From Oscillospiraceae bacterium (lineage in GTDB: Bacteria > Bacillota > Clostridia > Oscillospirales > Ruminococcaceae), in NCBI GenBank assembly GCA_017547245.1, contig JAFYQD010000003.1, forward strand, positions 1 through 64,000: a stretch of DNA of 64,000 nucleotides. The letters are read 5' to 3'. How positions within the stretch are numbered: position 1 is the first letter of the stretch; each line of letters begins with the position of its first letter. The position numbers and the translations under genes are program-made. Shown here one piece after another: positions 13,827 through 22,251 of this stretch. Under the pieces are notes generated by a model. The model did no database searches, was not told the origin of the DNA, and worked only from the letters and a program-made list of their open reading frames with translations.

Positions 13827-16211
13827 ATGACCGTAAAAGAATGCATCCACAATGGAATATTTTATCTGGACGGCGGCACAGGTAGCAGCCTGCAGGCCAG
13901 AGGTCTGCAGCCCGGCGAACTGCCCGAACTGTGGAACCTGACCCATCCCGAAGAAATTGTTGCACTGGGAAGAGCCTATTTTGAGGCCGGAAGCCATGCC
14001 ATCTGCACCAACACCTTTGGGGCAAACGGGCTGAAGTTTGACGGCAAAGAAGGCCGCCCCACGGTGGAAGAGATCATCACCGCAGCGGTGGAAAATGCAA
14101 AGGAAGCACGACGCACCGCACAGGGTGGCCGGCCCGACAAATTTGTTACGCTGGACATAGGCCCGTTGGGGCGTTTGCTGGCCCCGTTGGGTGACCTGCC
14201 CTTTGAGCAGGCGGTGGAACTTTTTGCCCAACAGGTGCGGGCAGGTGCTGCCGCAGGTGCCGATCTTATTCTGATTGAAACCATGAACGACAGCTATGAA
14301 ACCAAGGCTGCCGTGCTGGCTGCCAAAGAAAACAGCAGTCTGCCCATATTGGTCAGCAATGTGTACGATGGTGACGGCAAGCTGATGAGCGGTGCCAACC
14401 CCGAGGCCATGGTGGCCATGCTGGAAGGTCTTGGCGTGGATGCCATTGGGCTCAACTGTTCCCTTGGCCCCCGCAAAATGCTGGAGCTGGTGCCGCGCTT
14501 TGTGAACTGTATGTCAGTGCCCCTGTTGGTAAAACCCAACGCAGGGCTGCCCCGTGTGGAAGACGGCCGCACCGTATATGATCTGGATGCCAAAACCTTT
14601 GGACAGGTGATGAAGGAGATCGCCGCAGGCGGAGGCTGCATTTTGGGCGGCTGCTGCGGCACCACCCCCGAATATATCAAGGAACTGACCGCCGCTACCG
14701 CAGGCATGGCTGCCAACTATCCCGAGGCCAAAACCCACCGCAGCGTGGTCAGCAGTTATACCCATGCCGTTGTGTTTGGTCAGGACCCTGTGCTGATTGG
14801 CGAGCGCATCAACCCCACCGGCAAAAAACGGTTTAAAGAAGCACTGCGTGCTGCCGACATCGACTATATTCTGAACGAGGGCATCGGCCAGCAGGAAAAG
14901 GGTATGCATGTGCTGGATGTCAATGTGGGCCTGCCAGAAATTGACGAAGCCGAGATGCTCTGCCGCTGTGTTGCCGGGCTGCAGGCCGTTTGCGACCTGC
15001 CCCTGCAGCTGGATTCCACCGACCCTGCTGCCATGGAAAAGGCCATGCGCCTTTATAACGGAAAGCCCATGGTCAACTCGGTAAACGGCAAGACCGAAAG
15101 CATGGAAGCCGTTTTTCCCTTGGTGAAAAAATACGGCGGTCTGGTGGTCTGTCTGACCTTGGATGAAAACGGCATTCCCACAACGGCCGAGGGGCGTCTG
15201 GCCATAGCCCGCCGCATTGCGGAAAAGGCTGCCGAATACGGCATTCAGCCCAAGGATTTGATTTTTGACCCCCTTGCGCTGACCATTTCTTCCGAGGCGG
15301 ATGCGGCCCTTACCACCTTGCAGGCCATTCCTGCCATCAAGCAGGAACTGGGAGCCTGCACCAGTCTGGGCATCTCCAACATTTCCTTTGGGCTGCCCAA
15401 CCGCGACTTTGTTACTGCCGCCTTTTTCACCATGGCGCTGCAGCAGGGGTTGGATGCTGCCATCATGAACCCCTATTCGGCCGAAGTGATGAAAGCCTAC
15501 CGCAGCTATATGGCCCTGACCGCCCGTGACCCCAACTGCCAAAGCTATATTGATTTTGCGCAGTCTTTGACGGTGCAGACCGCGGCGGCACAGCCTGCCG
15601 CACAGGGACTGCAGGGGGCCATCATCAAGGGGCTGAGTGGTGAAGCCGCCTGTTTGGCCATGCAGGCCCTGCAGAACACCGATCCGCTGGAGCTGATCAA
15701 CAGCGAAATTGTTCCTGCGCTGGATGTGGTGGGGCAGGGATTTGAAAAGAAAACGGTGTTTTTGCCCCAGCTGCTGATGAGCGCCGAAGCCGCCAAGGCC
15801 GCCTTTGAAGAGGTGCGCAAGATGATGCCTGCCACCCTGAACGAAGGCCCTGCCGTGGTGCTGGCCACCGTAAAGGGCGACATCCACGACATCGGCAAAA
15901 ACATTGTAAAGGCCCTGCTGCAGAACTACGGCTTTGGGGTGATAGACCTGGGCAAGGACGTTGCCCCCGAGGCCATTGTGGAACGGGTGCTGGCCGAAAG
16001 AGTGGAACTGGTTGGCCTGAGCGCCCTGATGACCACAACTGTGCCGGTCATGGCCGAAACCATTGCACAGCTGAGGGAAAAGGCCCCCAACACCAAGGTT
16101 GTGGTGGGCGGCGCTGTGCTGACACAGGAGTATGCCGACCGCATTGGCGCAGACAAATATGCACGGAACGCCATGGAAACGGTACGCTATGCCCAGCAGA
16201 TTTTGGGCTGA
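13827..16211 (+). CDS. metH: Cobalamin-dependent methionine synthase, short form without activation domain
   Basis: Transfers the methyl group of methyl-THF through cobalamin to homocysteine, giving methionine. The 794-residue product has a homocysteine domain (about residues 1-290, with the zinc-binding GGCCGTTPEYI), a pterin-binding domain (about 315-560, INPTGKK start) and a cobalamin cap and Rossmann domain (about 590-794), with the B12-ligand His near residue 687 in GDIHDIGKN. Full-length E. coli-type MetH is about 1,220 residues; the missing C-terminal part is supplied by the preceding gene. The ATG at 13827 has GGAG upstream. It ends in a strong terminator. Confidence 0.95.
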   Translation: MTVKECIHNGIFYLDGGTGSSLQARGLQPGELPELWNLTHPEEIVALGRAYFEAGSHAICTNTFGANGLKFDGKEGRPTVEEIITAAVENAKEARRTAQGGRPDKFVTLDIGPLGRLLAPLGDLPFEQAVELFAQQVRAGAAAGADLILIETMNDSYETKAAVLAAKENSSLPILVSNVYDGDGKLMSGANPEAMVAMLEGLGVDAIGLNCSLGPRKMLELVPRFVNCMSVPLLVKPNAGLPRVEDGRTVYDLDAKTFGQVMKEIAAGGGCILGGCCGTTPEYIKELTAATAGMAANYPEAKTHRSVVSSYTHAVVFGQDPVLIGERINPTGKKRFKEALRAADIDYILNEGIGQQEKGMHVLDVNVGLPEIDEAEMLCRCVAGLQAVCDLPLQLDSTDPAAMEKAMRLYNGKPMVNSVNGKTESMEAVFPLVKKYGGLVVCLTLDENGIPTTAEGRLAIARRIAEKAAEYGIQPKDLIFDPLALTISSEADAALTTLQAIPAIKQELGACTSLGISNISFGLPNRDFVTAAFFTMALQQGLDAAIMNPYSAEVMKAYRSYMALTARDPNCQSYIDFAQSLTVQTAAAQPAAQGLQGAIIKGLSGEAACLAMQALQNTDPLELINSEIVPALDVVGQGFEKKTVFLPQLLMSAEAAKAAFEEVRKMMPATLNEGPAVVLATVKGDIHDIGKNIVKALLQNYGFGVIDLGKDVAPEAIVERVLAERVELVGLSALMTTTVPVMAETIAQLREKAPNTKVVVGGAVLTQEYADRIGADKYARNAMETVRYAQQILG

Positions 16212-16223
16212 ACCAAATAGGCA

Positions 16224-16252
16224 AAGAGGAGGGGAGACCCTCCTCTTTTTTT
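16224..16252 (+). terminator. Terminator of the cysK-metH operon
   Basis: AGAGGAGGG (16225-16233), loop GAGA, CCCTCCTCT (16238-16246), then T-tract. Confidence 0.88.
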
Positions 16253-16315
16253 GATGCACCCCCTGCCCGCTGTCGGCATAGGATGAAAAGGAATGACTTT
16301 GGCGGAGGATATGGC

Positions 16316-16687
16316 ATGAAGCAGTGGAGCTACCGTAAGCTGGAGGATGGAGAAATGGACAGCCTGTTGACCAAAGCCGAGCTGTGCCGCATGGCTATGG
16401 CGGCCGAGGGGCAGCCCTATCTGCTGCCTGTGGCGGTGCAGACCCAAAAAGACGGGGATGGGGAGTATGTTTTTCGCATCCAAAGCCCCATCTATGGGAT
16501 GAAGATGGAATATCTGCGTGAAAACCGCCGTGTGGCGCTGGAGTTTGAACACCACGATGCCGACGGTGTGGAAAGCGTGGTGGTGTTTGGCATTGCGCGG
16601 TTTGCGCTGCCCAAAAACGGGGGCGGAAAGGCCGAAATAAAAATTACACCATACCAAATGACCGGACGCAGATATTACGGCAAATAA
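16316..16687 (+). CDS. Small flavin-reductase-like (pyridoxamine 5'-phosphate oxidase fold) protein
   Basis: A 123-residue protein that resembles the NimA/PNPOx-like split-barrel family, which bind FMN. The sign is the N-terminal pattern LTKAELCRMAMAAEGQPYLLPV, a strand-turn seen at the start of that fold, followed by beta strands through about residue 95. The resemblance is moderate and no cofactor residues can be assigned. I choose the ATG at 16316 because GGAGG lies nine bases upstream; the open frame begins at 16283. It is a single gene ending at a convergent terminator. Confidence 0.55.
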   Translation: MKQWSYRKLEDGEMDSLLTKAELCRMAMAAEGQPYLLPVAVQTQKDGDGEYVFRIQSPIYGMKMEYLRENRRVALEFEHHDADGVESVVVFGIARFALPKNGGGKAEIKITPYQMTGRRYYGK

Positions 16688-16722
16688 AAACACCCTGAGG
16701 AGTAACCTCAGGGTGCTTTTTA
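16688..16722. terminator. Bidirectional terminator between convergent genes
   Basis: CACCCTGAGG (16691-16700), loop AGTAA, CCTCAGGGTG (16706-16715), with an A-tract before and a T-tract after. It closes both the split-barrel gene and the long minus-strand ilv operon. Confidence 0.88.
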
Positions 16723-17379
16723 TTGGGGATTCTGAAGATTCCATACATCATCAAAGCCAAAGAAAGGATCTTCGGCGGAAAATCTGCTGTCGGAAAAACC
16801 AAGGGTCGTTTCCTCGGAATCTGCCGAACCAAACCATGCAGGCTCCAGCACCATGTAGTGGCTTTGGTCATCCAGACGAACCCAGATGGACAGTTCCCCA
16901 TCATACCACGAGGTTTCATCAATAGGTTCATAGGCAGTCATCCAGACCACATAGTCTTCACAGGTCAGGGGATACTCCACGCTTTGGGGCGGGGGGAAAT
17001 CTTCGGGCCACGGGGCGTGGTGGTTGGGCGTTTCTTCAAAGCTGCCTTCACGGAAGGAAAGCAGGCGTTGGTTCAGCAGGGCAAGCACTTCCTCACGGTT
17101 TTCCAACAGTTCCTGAAAGTGTGCCTCCAAAGCAGCGTTCTCTTTGACCAGCCAGTCCGGTCCGGAAAAACCAAGAGGGGGTTCCTCGGCAGGCGGTTCA
17201 GCTTCCTTAACCGAAGGGGCAGCTTCCGGGAGCGGTTCCTCCGAAGATTCCTGCGTCGGAAAGGTTTCGGGCAGCGGAACAGGGGAGGGCTCGGCAGGCT
17301 GTCCGCAGCCGGAAAGCCCAAGCAGCAGAGCAAAACAAACAAGCAAAACGGGAAGAGCGCGGAAAGAATGCTTTTTCAC
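16720..17379 (-). CDS. Lipoprotein of unknown function
   Basis: A 219-residue predicted lipoprotein. The signal peptide ends in the lipobox LSGC (Cys about residue 25), then a Pro/Glu-rich linker to about residue 70 and a globular domain rich in Trp, Asp and Phe. The start is a GTG at 17379 with a perfect GGAGGTGA site six bases before it; that site overlaps the ATG at 17394, which rules the longer start out. It is the last gene of the operon, 36 bases after tsaD. I do not recognise the globular domain. Confidence 0.75.
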   Translation of the reverse strand: MKKHSFRALPVLLVCFALLLGLSGCGQPAEPSPVPLPETFPTQESSEEPLPEAAPSVKEAEPPAEEPPLGFSGPDWLVKENAALEAHFQELLENREEVLALLNQRLLSFREGSFEETPNHHAPWPEDFPPPQSVEYPLTCEDYVVWMTAYEPIDETSWYDGELSIWVRLDDQSHYMVLEPAWFGSADSEETTLGFSDSRFSAEDPFFGFDDVWNLQNPQ

Positions 17380-17415
17380 AGCGGTCACCTCCATTTTTCT
17401 GTTGCCAAAAGCAGG

Positions 17416-18429
17416 TCAAAACTCGGTGTCGATTTCCATGGCGGCGCGGCCGTTCAGGCTTTGGTCGGCAAGGTGTCCTGCCTGATATTCATAGTAGGCC
17501 TGGCTGCCAATCATGGCGGCATTGTCGCCGCACAGCGAAAGGGGAGGCAGATAGAAGGAATACCCCTTTTTGTCGCATTCGGCCTGCAGACGGCTGCGCA
17601 GGGTGCTGTTGGCGGCTACACCGCCTGCCATGGCAAGGGTGGTGTGGCCAAATTCTTCGGCCGCGGCACAGAAACGGGTGGTCAGCATTTCGGCCACGGT
17701 GTAGCCAAAGCTGGCGGCCATGTCGGCGGCGTTTATTTCAAGGCCCTTCTGCTGGGCGTTGTGTACGGTGTTGATGACGGCAGTTTTCAGGCCCGAAAAG
17801 CTGAAATCATAGGGATGGCCCTCTACCTTGGGGGCAGGCAGCTTGTAGGCATGGGGGTTGCCGTCTTTGCCGGCCTTGTCCATCTGGACACCGCCGGGAT
17901 AGCTGAAGCCGAGGCAACGGGCAGCCTTGTCAAAGGCTTCGCCTGCGGCATCATCACGGGTGCGCCCCACAATGTGCAGGTCGGTGTAGTCCTTGATTTC
18001 CACCATATGGGTGTGGCCGCCCGAAACCACCAGACAGAAGAAGGGGGGCTTCAGCTCGGGGTGGGCCAGATAGTTGGCGGCAATGTGTCCGCGGATATGG
18101 TGCACAGGGATGAGGGGCTTGTTCCAGGCCAGCGCCAGCCCCTTGGCAAAGTTTACACCCACCAACAGGGCACCGATCAGTCCGGGGGCAGCGGTGACGG
18201 CAATGGCATCGATGTCATCACGGGTGACGGCTGCTTCCTCCATGGCCTGCTGCACAACGGCGCAGATGTTTTCGGTGTGGCGGCGGCTGGCAATTTCGGG
18301 CACAACGCCGCCATATTTGCGGTGTTCGGCAATCTGGCTGTTGATGGCCGAAGAAAGAACCTTTCGACCGTCCTCTACCACCGCGGCGGCGGTTTCGTCA
18401 CAGCTGGATTCAATGGCAAGAATTTTCAT
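17416..18429 (-). CDS. tsaD: tRNA N6-adenosine threonylcarbamoyltransferase
   Basis: Catalyses the last step of the t6A37 modification of ANN-reading tRNAs with TsaB and TsaE. The 337-residue product has the ASKHA opening ILAIESSCDETAAAVV, the metal-binding segment HHIRGHIAAN (about residues 107-116), VSGGHT and the late GGVAANS and GDNAAMI blocks. The ATG at 18429 has GGAG nine bases upstream. It follows two HAD genes at the end of the ilv operon; tsaB and tsaE are not in the window. Confidence 0.95.
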   Translation of the reverse strand: MKILAIESSCDETAAAVVEDGRKVLSSAINSQIAEHRKYGGVVPEIASRRHTENICAVVQQAMEEAAVTRDDIDAIAVTAAPGLIGALLVGVNFAKGLALAWNKPLIPVHHIRGHIAANYLAHPELKPPFFCLVVSGGHTHMVEIKDYTDLHIVGRTRDDAAGEAFDKAARCLGFSYPGGVQMDKAGKDGNPHAYKLPAPKVEGHPYDFSFSGLKTAVINTVHNAQQKGLEINAADMAASFGYTVAEMLTTRFCAAAEEFGHTTLAMAGGVAANSTLRSRLQAECDKKGYSFYLPPLSLCGDNAAMIGSQAYYEYQAGHLADQSLNGRAAMEIDTEF

Positions 18430-18448
18430 AGGGTCACGCTCCTTTGGC

Positions 18449-19108
18449 TTAACCAAAAATCAGTTGGCGCAGCTGTTCCACTTTGTGGAAGGCATAGGTG
18501 GAACTGGCGGTGAGGTTGGCTTCGACCTGAGGGGTGGTGATGCACCAGAAAGCGGCGGCGTTGTCCACACCGGCAGCCCTGGCCATATCGTGGCCGGTGT
18601 TCAGGTCGTCCACCACCAGAACATCTTTCTTTTCCAGCCCAAAACGGCGCATGGCTTCTTCCACGGCATAGGGGCTGGGCTTGCAAAGCTCCCTGGGCTC
18701 ATCCAGACTGCTGATATAGTCGGGCAAAAAGCCGCAGCCCACCAGATAATCCTTTTCAATCATATCACGATAGCTGTGGCTGCTTACGCAGATGATTCCG
18801 CCGGCCTTGTGATAGTCGCGGAGAAAGTCGGCCATGCCGTCAACCATGGTGGGACGGTGATCCATTACATTCTGGCGCCAGAACTCATACTGCCAGGTCA
18901 TTTCGTCTTCGCTGAAACCCCAGCGCTTCATGGCCCAGGGACGAAAGCCGTGGCTGTTGCCTTCAATGAATTCATCCAGCGGCAGGTCTTTGTCGTCGGG
19001 ACGCAGAATTTCAAGAATTTTGCACATGTTGGGATAGTTGGCTTCGATGGTGCTGTTCATCACGGTGTCGTCGTGGTCCAGCACCAGGCATTTATAGCGC
19101 AGATTCAT
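18449..19108 (-). CDS. HAD family hydrolase (tandem copy 1)
   Basis: A 219-residue haloacid-dehalogenase-type phosphatase. Motif I is LDHDDTV (nucleophile Asp about residue 11), motif II SSHSY near 109 and motif IV VVDDLNTGHDMA near 167; the cap between motifs I and II is helical. It is a clear paralogue of the next gene along the chromosome, similar over its whole length. The substrate is unknown. It lies 19 bases before tsaD on the minus strand in a unit that begins with ilvB. Confidence 0.87.
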   Translation of the reverse strand: MNLRYKCLVLDHDDTVMNSTIEANYPNMCKILEILRPDDKDLPLDEFIEGNSHGFRPWAMKRWGFSEDEMTWQYEFWRQNVMDHRPTMVDGMADFLRDYHKAGGIICVSSHSYRDMIEKDYLVGCGFLPDYISSLDEPRELCKPSPYAVEEAMRRFGLEKKDVLVVDDLNTGHDMARAAGVDNAAAFWCITTPQVEANLTASSTYAFHKVEQLRQLIFG

Positions 19109-19123
19109 AGGAAAACTTCTTTC

Positions 19124-19795
19124 TTAAAGGGAATTGCCCATCACCAGTTCTTCCAGGTGAGCAACGCTGTCCAGCTGATATTGGGCGTGGTCACGCATAT
19201 ATTCGCGCAGCGGAGGCAGGTCGTGGCACCAGAAGGCGGCGGCAAAGTCGACCTTTGCGGCGTTGGCCATCTGGCAGCCGGGCAGCATGTCGTCTACCAC
19301 CAGAAGGTCCTTCTTTTCCAGACCAAAACGGCGCATGGCCTCTTCGATGGGATAAACATAGGGCTTGCGCTGTTCTTCGGGGTCATCCCAGCAGTTGATA
19401 TAGTGGGGCAAAAAGCCGCAGTTGTTGTTAAAGTCGGTTTCAATCATTACCCGATAGCTGTGGGTGGCCACGCAGATGATGCCGCCGGCTTCACGATAAC
19501 GGGTCAGGAAATCGGCCATGCCTTTTACAAAACTGGGACGGTTTTTCATCACGCATTCTTTCCAGAAAGGATACTGCCAGTCCATTTCTTCCTGGGTATA
19601 GCCGTATCTTTGCACCACCCAGTTCTGATAGCCCTGAAAGGTGCCCATCAAAAAATCTTCGAGGGTCAGGTGTTTTTCCTCGCCGGGGCGCAGTATGGCA
19701 AGCGACTCCAGCATATTGGGGTAGTTGGTTTCGGCGGCACTGTTGGTGACGGTGTCGTCATGGTCCAATATCAGGCATTTATAGCGAAGGTTCAT
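19124..19795 (-). CDS. HAD family hydrolase (tandem copy 2)
   Basis: A 223-residue HAD phosphatase paralogous to the gene at 18449-19108. It shares MNLRYKCLxLDHDDTV at the start, the EAMRRFGLEKKDxLVVDD block and a matching C-terminal end. Motif I Asp is about residue 11 and motif IV VVDDMLPG near 170. The ribosome site AAGGA lies inside the end of ilvN, and the gene begins five bases after the ilvN stop, so translation is likely coupled. The two copies have diverged in the cap and near the C-terminus, suggesting different substrates. Confidence 0.87.
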   Translation of the reverse strand: MNLRYKCLILDHDDTVTNSAAETNYPNMLESLAILRPGEEKHLTLEDFLMGTFQGYQNWVVQRYGYTQEEMDWQYPFWKECVMKNRPSFVKGMADFLTRYREAGGIICVATHSYRVMIETDFNNNCGFLPHYINCWDDPEEQRKPYVYPIEEAMRRFGLEKKDLLVVDDMLPGCQMANAAKVDFAAAFWCHDLPPLREYMRDHAQYQLDSVAHLEELVMGNSL

Positions 19796-19800
19796 TTACA

Positions 19801-20307
19801 TCAGTCCTTTTTGGGCTTATAGCCGATGGTGCCGGCGCCCTTTTCCAAAGCGACGGTTCCGGTGCGGGCCACTTCTTTGATTTTATAGGGGGTCAGCAGG
19901 TCGACCAGCAGGTCGATGCGTTCGGGACGGTCGCTGTGTTCTACGGTAAGGGTGGTGGTGGAAATATCCACAACCTTGGCACCAAAGACACGGGCGATGT
20001 CAATTACCTCGCCGCGCTGGTGGGTGCCTGCCCCTACCTTGATCAGGATGAGTTCACGCCGGGTGGCGGAGGAATCTTCCAGCCGCTTGATCTTCAGGGT
20101 GTCGATCATTTTGTTCAGCTGCTTTTCCACCTGTTCGATGGTGTGCTCGTCACCGTCCGAAACAATGGTCATGCGCGAAACAGCGGGGTCTTCGGTTTCA
20201 CCTACAGCCAGGCTGTTGATGTTAAAGCCGCGGCGGGCAAACAAACCCGAAACACGGGAAAGTACACCAGCCTTGTTTTCTACCAGAACAGAAATGGTTC
20301 GCTTCAT
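19801..20307 (-). CDS. ilvN: Acetolactate synthase regulatory (small) subunit
   Basis: Regulatory subunit that binds IlvB and gives valine feedback control. The 168-residue protein has an N-terminal ACT domain (about residues 2-75, with VLVENKAGVLSRVSGLFARRGFN) and the family C-terminal domain (about 80-160). It follows ilvB by 45 bases in the same direction. Confidence 0.95.
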   Translation of the reverse strand: MKRTISVLVENKAGVLSRVSGLFARRGFNINSLAVGETEDPAVSRMTIVSDGDEHTIEQVEKQLNKMIDTLKIKRLEDSSATRRELILIKVGAGTHQRGEVIDIARVFGAKVVDISTTTLTVEHSDRPERIDLLVDLLTPYKIKEVARTGTVALEKGAGTIGYKPKKD

Positions 20308-20352
20308 ATTCGTTACCTCCCGGCCGCTGGGCGGCCCGTTGTGTTGGTTGGT

Positions 20353-21975
20353 TCAGCGGGATGCTTCGTCGGGGCTGATGCGGCATTCCAGCAGGGCGGG
20401 GCCGGGCTGGTCAAGCAGCCGGCGTATGGCCTCGTCGGTCTGGCTGTCGTCTGTTACACAGCGTGAAGGAATGCCGTAGGCGGCAGCCAGCGCACAGATG
20501 TCGGGGCTGCTGCCCAGTTCCACCGCAAAGTGGTTGCCGTTGTATTGCTGGGTCTGATATTCCAGAACCATGCCCAGCGAGTGGTTGTTCATAACAATAA
20601 TTTTGATGGGAACATTGTGCTGGACGGCGGTGGCCAGTTCGCACATTGACATCTGGAAGGAGCCGTCACCGCAAACGGCCACAACCTGACGCTGGGGGTC
20701 GGCCAGCTTGGCGCCGATGGCGGCAGGAATGGAGTAACCCATGGTGCCCATACCACCCGAGGTAAGGAACTTTCCGCCGCGCATCATGATGTTGCCTGCG
20801 GTCCAGGTTTGGTTTTGACCCACATCGCCCACGATGATGCTGTCGTTTTCCATGGCAAGGCTGACGGTCCGCAAAAAGCCTTTGGGGTTGATGCCGCCGT
20901 TGGGGCGGGGGTCAAGGTCGGGACGGTAAAGCCGGCGATGGTCATCAAGGTCGTCCATCCATATGCCGCAGTTGGCCTTTGCGCCGGTCTGGGTCAGCTG
21001 ATCCAGCACCGTTTTGGCATCCCCCACCACGGGAATGGTGGTGCCAAGGTTTTTGCCGATTTCGGCAGGGTCCACGTCGATGTGGACAATCTTTGCCCGA
21101 CGGCCCAAAGCCTCGGGTGCGCTGACGGCGCGGTCGCCCACACGGGCGCCGATGATGATAAGCAAATCGGCCTGCTGTACGGCATAGTTGGCATAGGGGT
21201 GGCCGTGGGTTCCCAGCATACCAAAATAGTTGGAGTGGGTGGTGGGCAGGGCGCCCAGACCCATCATGGTGGAAACGGCGGGCAGACCGGCTGTTTCGCA
21301 CAGGGTGCGCAGCTCGTTTTGGGCGTTGGCCGAAATTACACCGCCGCCAATGCAGAGCAGAGGCTTTTTGGCCCTTTTGATGGCCGAAACCACACGGTTG
21401 ATCTGGCCCTTGTGCCCCTTGGTGGTGGGGTTATATCCGGGCAGGTGCTGGGCGTCGGGCACATCGGTTTCGTCAAATTCGGCCTGCTGGATATCGATGG
21501 GCAGGTCGATCAGAACGGGGCCGGGGCGTCCGGTGCCGGCGATGTAAAAGGCCTCGTTGACAATGCGTGGGATGTCGGCAGGGTCTTTTACCAGATAGCT
21601 GTATTTGGTAAAGGGCTCGGCGGCACCGGTGATGTCGGCTTCCTGAAAAACATCACGGCCCAGAAGGTCGCTGCTGACCTGCCCCGTGATGGCCACCAGC
21701 GGTATGCTGTCCATATAGGCGGTGGCAAGGGCGGTAATCAGGTTGACGGCACCGGGGCCCGATGTGGCGGCACAGACAGCCGGACGGCCGTTGATGCGGG
21801 CATAGCCGCTGGCGGCATGGCCGGCATTCTGTTCCTGACGCACCAGAATGTGGCGGATGCCCGAAGCGGAAAGCTCGTTGTAAAAGGGGCAGATGGCCAC
21901 ACCGGGGTAACCGAAGATGATATTTACATTTTGTTTTTTCAAGGCGGCCACAAGGGCCTGTGCACCGGTAATCAT
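20353..21975 (-). CDS. ilvB: Acetolactate synthase catalytic (large) subunit
   Basis: ThDP- and FAD-dependent enzyme that makes 2-acetolactate from pyruvate (and acetohydroxybutyrate from 2-oxobutyrate), first step of branched-chain amino-acid synthesis. The 540-residue protein has the N-terminal Pyr domain with the catalytic Glu in VRQEQNAGHAASGYAR (about residue 47), a central FAD-type domain and the C-terminal ThDP motif GDGSFQM, then the NNHSLGM block. The ATG at 21975 has AAGGAGG nine bases upstream; the open frame runs to 23262 only because codon bias keeps the antisense of the next gene open. It leads the ilvB-ilvN-HAD-HAD-tsaD-lipoprotein unit. Confidence 0.96.
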   Translation of the reverse strand: MITGAQALVAALKKQNVNIIFGYPGVAICPFYNELSASGIRHILVRQEQNAGHAASGYARINGRPAVCAATSGPGAVNLITALATAYMDSIPLVAITGQVSSDLLGRDVFQEADITGAAEPFTKYSYLVKDPADIPRIVNEAFYIAGTGRPGPVLIDLPIDIQQAEFDETDVPDAQHLPGYNPTTKGHKGQINRVVSAIKRAKKPLLCIGGGVISANAQNELRTLCETAGLPAVSTMMGLGALPTTHSNYFGMLGTHGHPYANYAVQQADLLIIIGARVGDRAVSAPEALGRRAKIVHIDVDPAEIGKNLGTTIPVVGDAKTVLDQLTQTGAKANCGIWMDDLDDHRRLYRPDLDPRPNGGINPKGFLRTVSLAMENDSIIVGDVGQNQTWTAGNIMMRGGKFLTSGGMGTMGYSIPAAIGAKLADPQRQVVAVCGDGSFQMSMCELATAVQHNVPIKIIVMNNHSLGMVLEYQTQQYNGNHFAVELGSSPDICALAAAYGIPSRCVTDDSQTDEAIRRLLDQPGPALLECRISPDEASR

Positions 21976-22029
21976 GTCGGGTTCCTCCTTAAAAAACAAT
22001 GCTGAGTTGCATAAACTTATACAGTATAC

Positions 22030-22058
22030 ATTATATAGCAACAGCGGCTTTACATCAA
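22030..22058 (-). promoter_or_regulatory. Promoter of the ilvB operon
   Basis: On the minus strand, TTGATG (22053-22058), 17-base spacer, TATAAT (22030-22035), 55 bases upstream of ilvB. No T-box or long leader separates it from the gene. Confidence 0.75.
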
Positions 22059-22148
22059 GGGCAGGCCGTGGGCGCAAACAAATTTTGCAGCAAACAAAGC
22101 CGATGGCCGCACTATCTTTACAGACAGGATTTGGAGGGCGGCCTTTCG

Positions 22149-22178
22149 TTGACAGAAAGCGGCCCTTGGGGGTAAAAT
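22149..22178 (+). promoter_or_regulatory. Promoter of the 22252 lipoprotein unit
   Basis: TTGACA (22149-22154), 18-base spacer, TAAAAT (22173-22178), 73 bases before the start codon. Confidence 0.65.
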
Positions 22179-22251
22179 GTAACTTAGAAAAATACGCTGT
22201 GCTTTGCGGCGTTTCAGGTTTTGCCAACAGCAAAACAGATAGGAGGAACCC

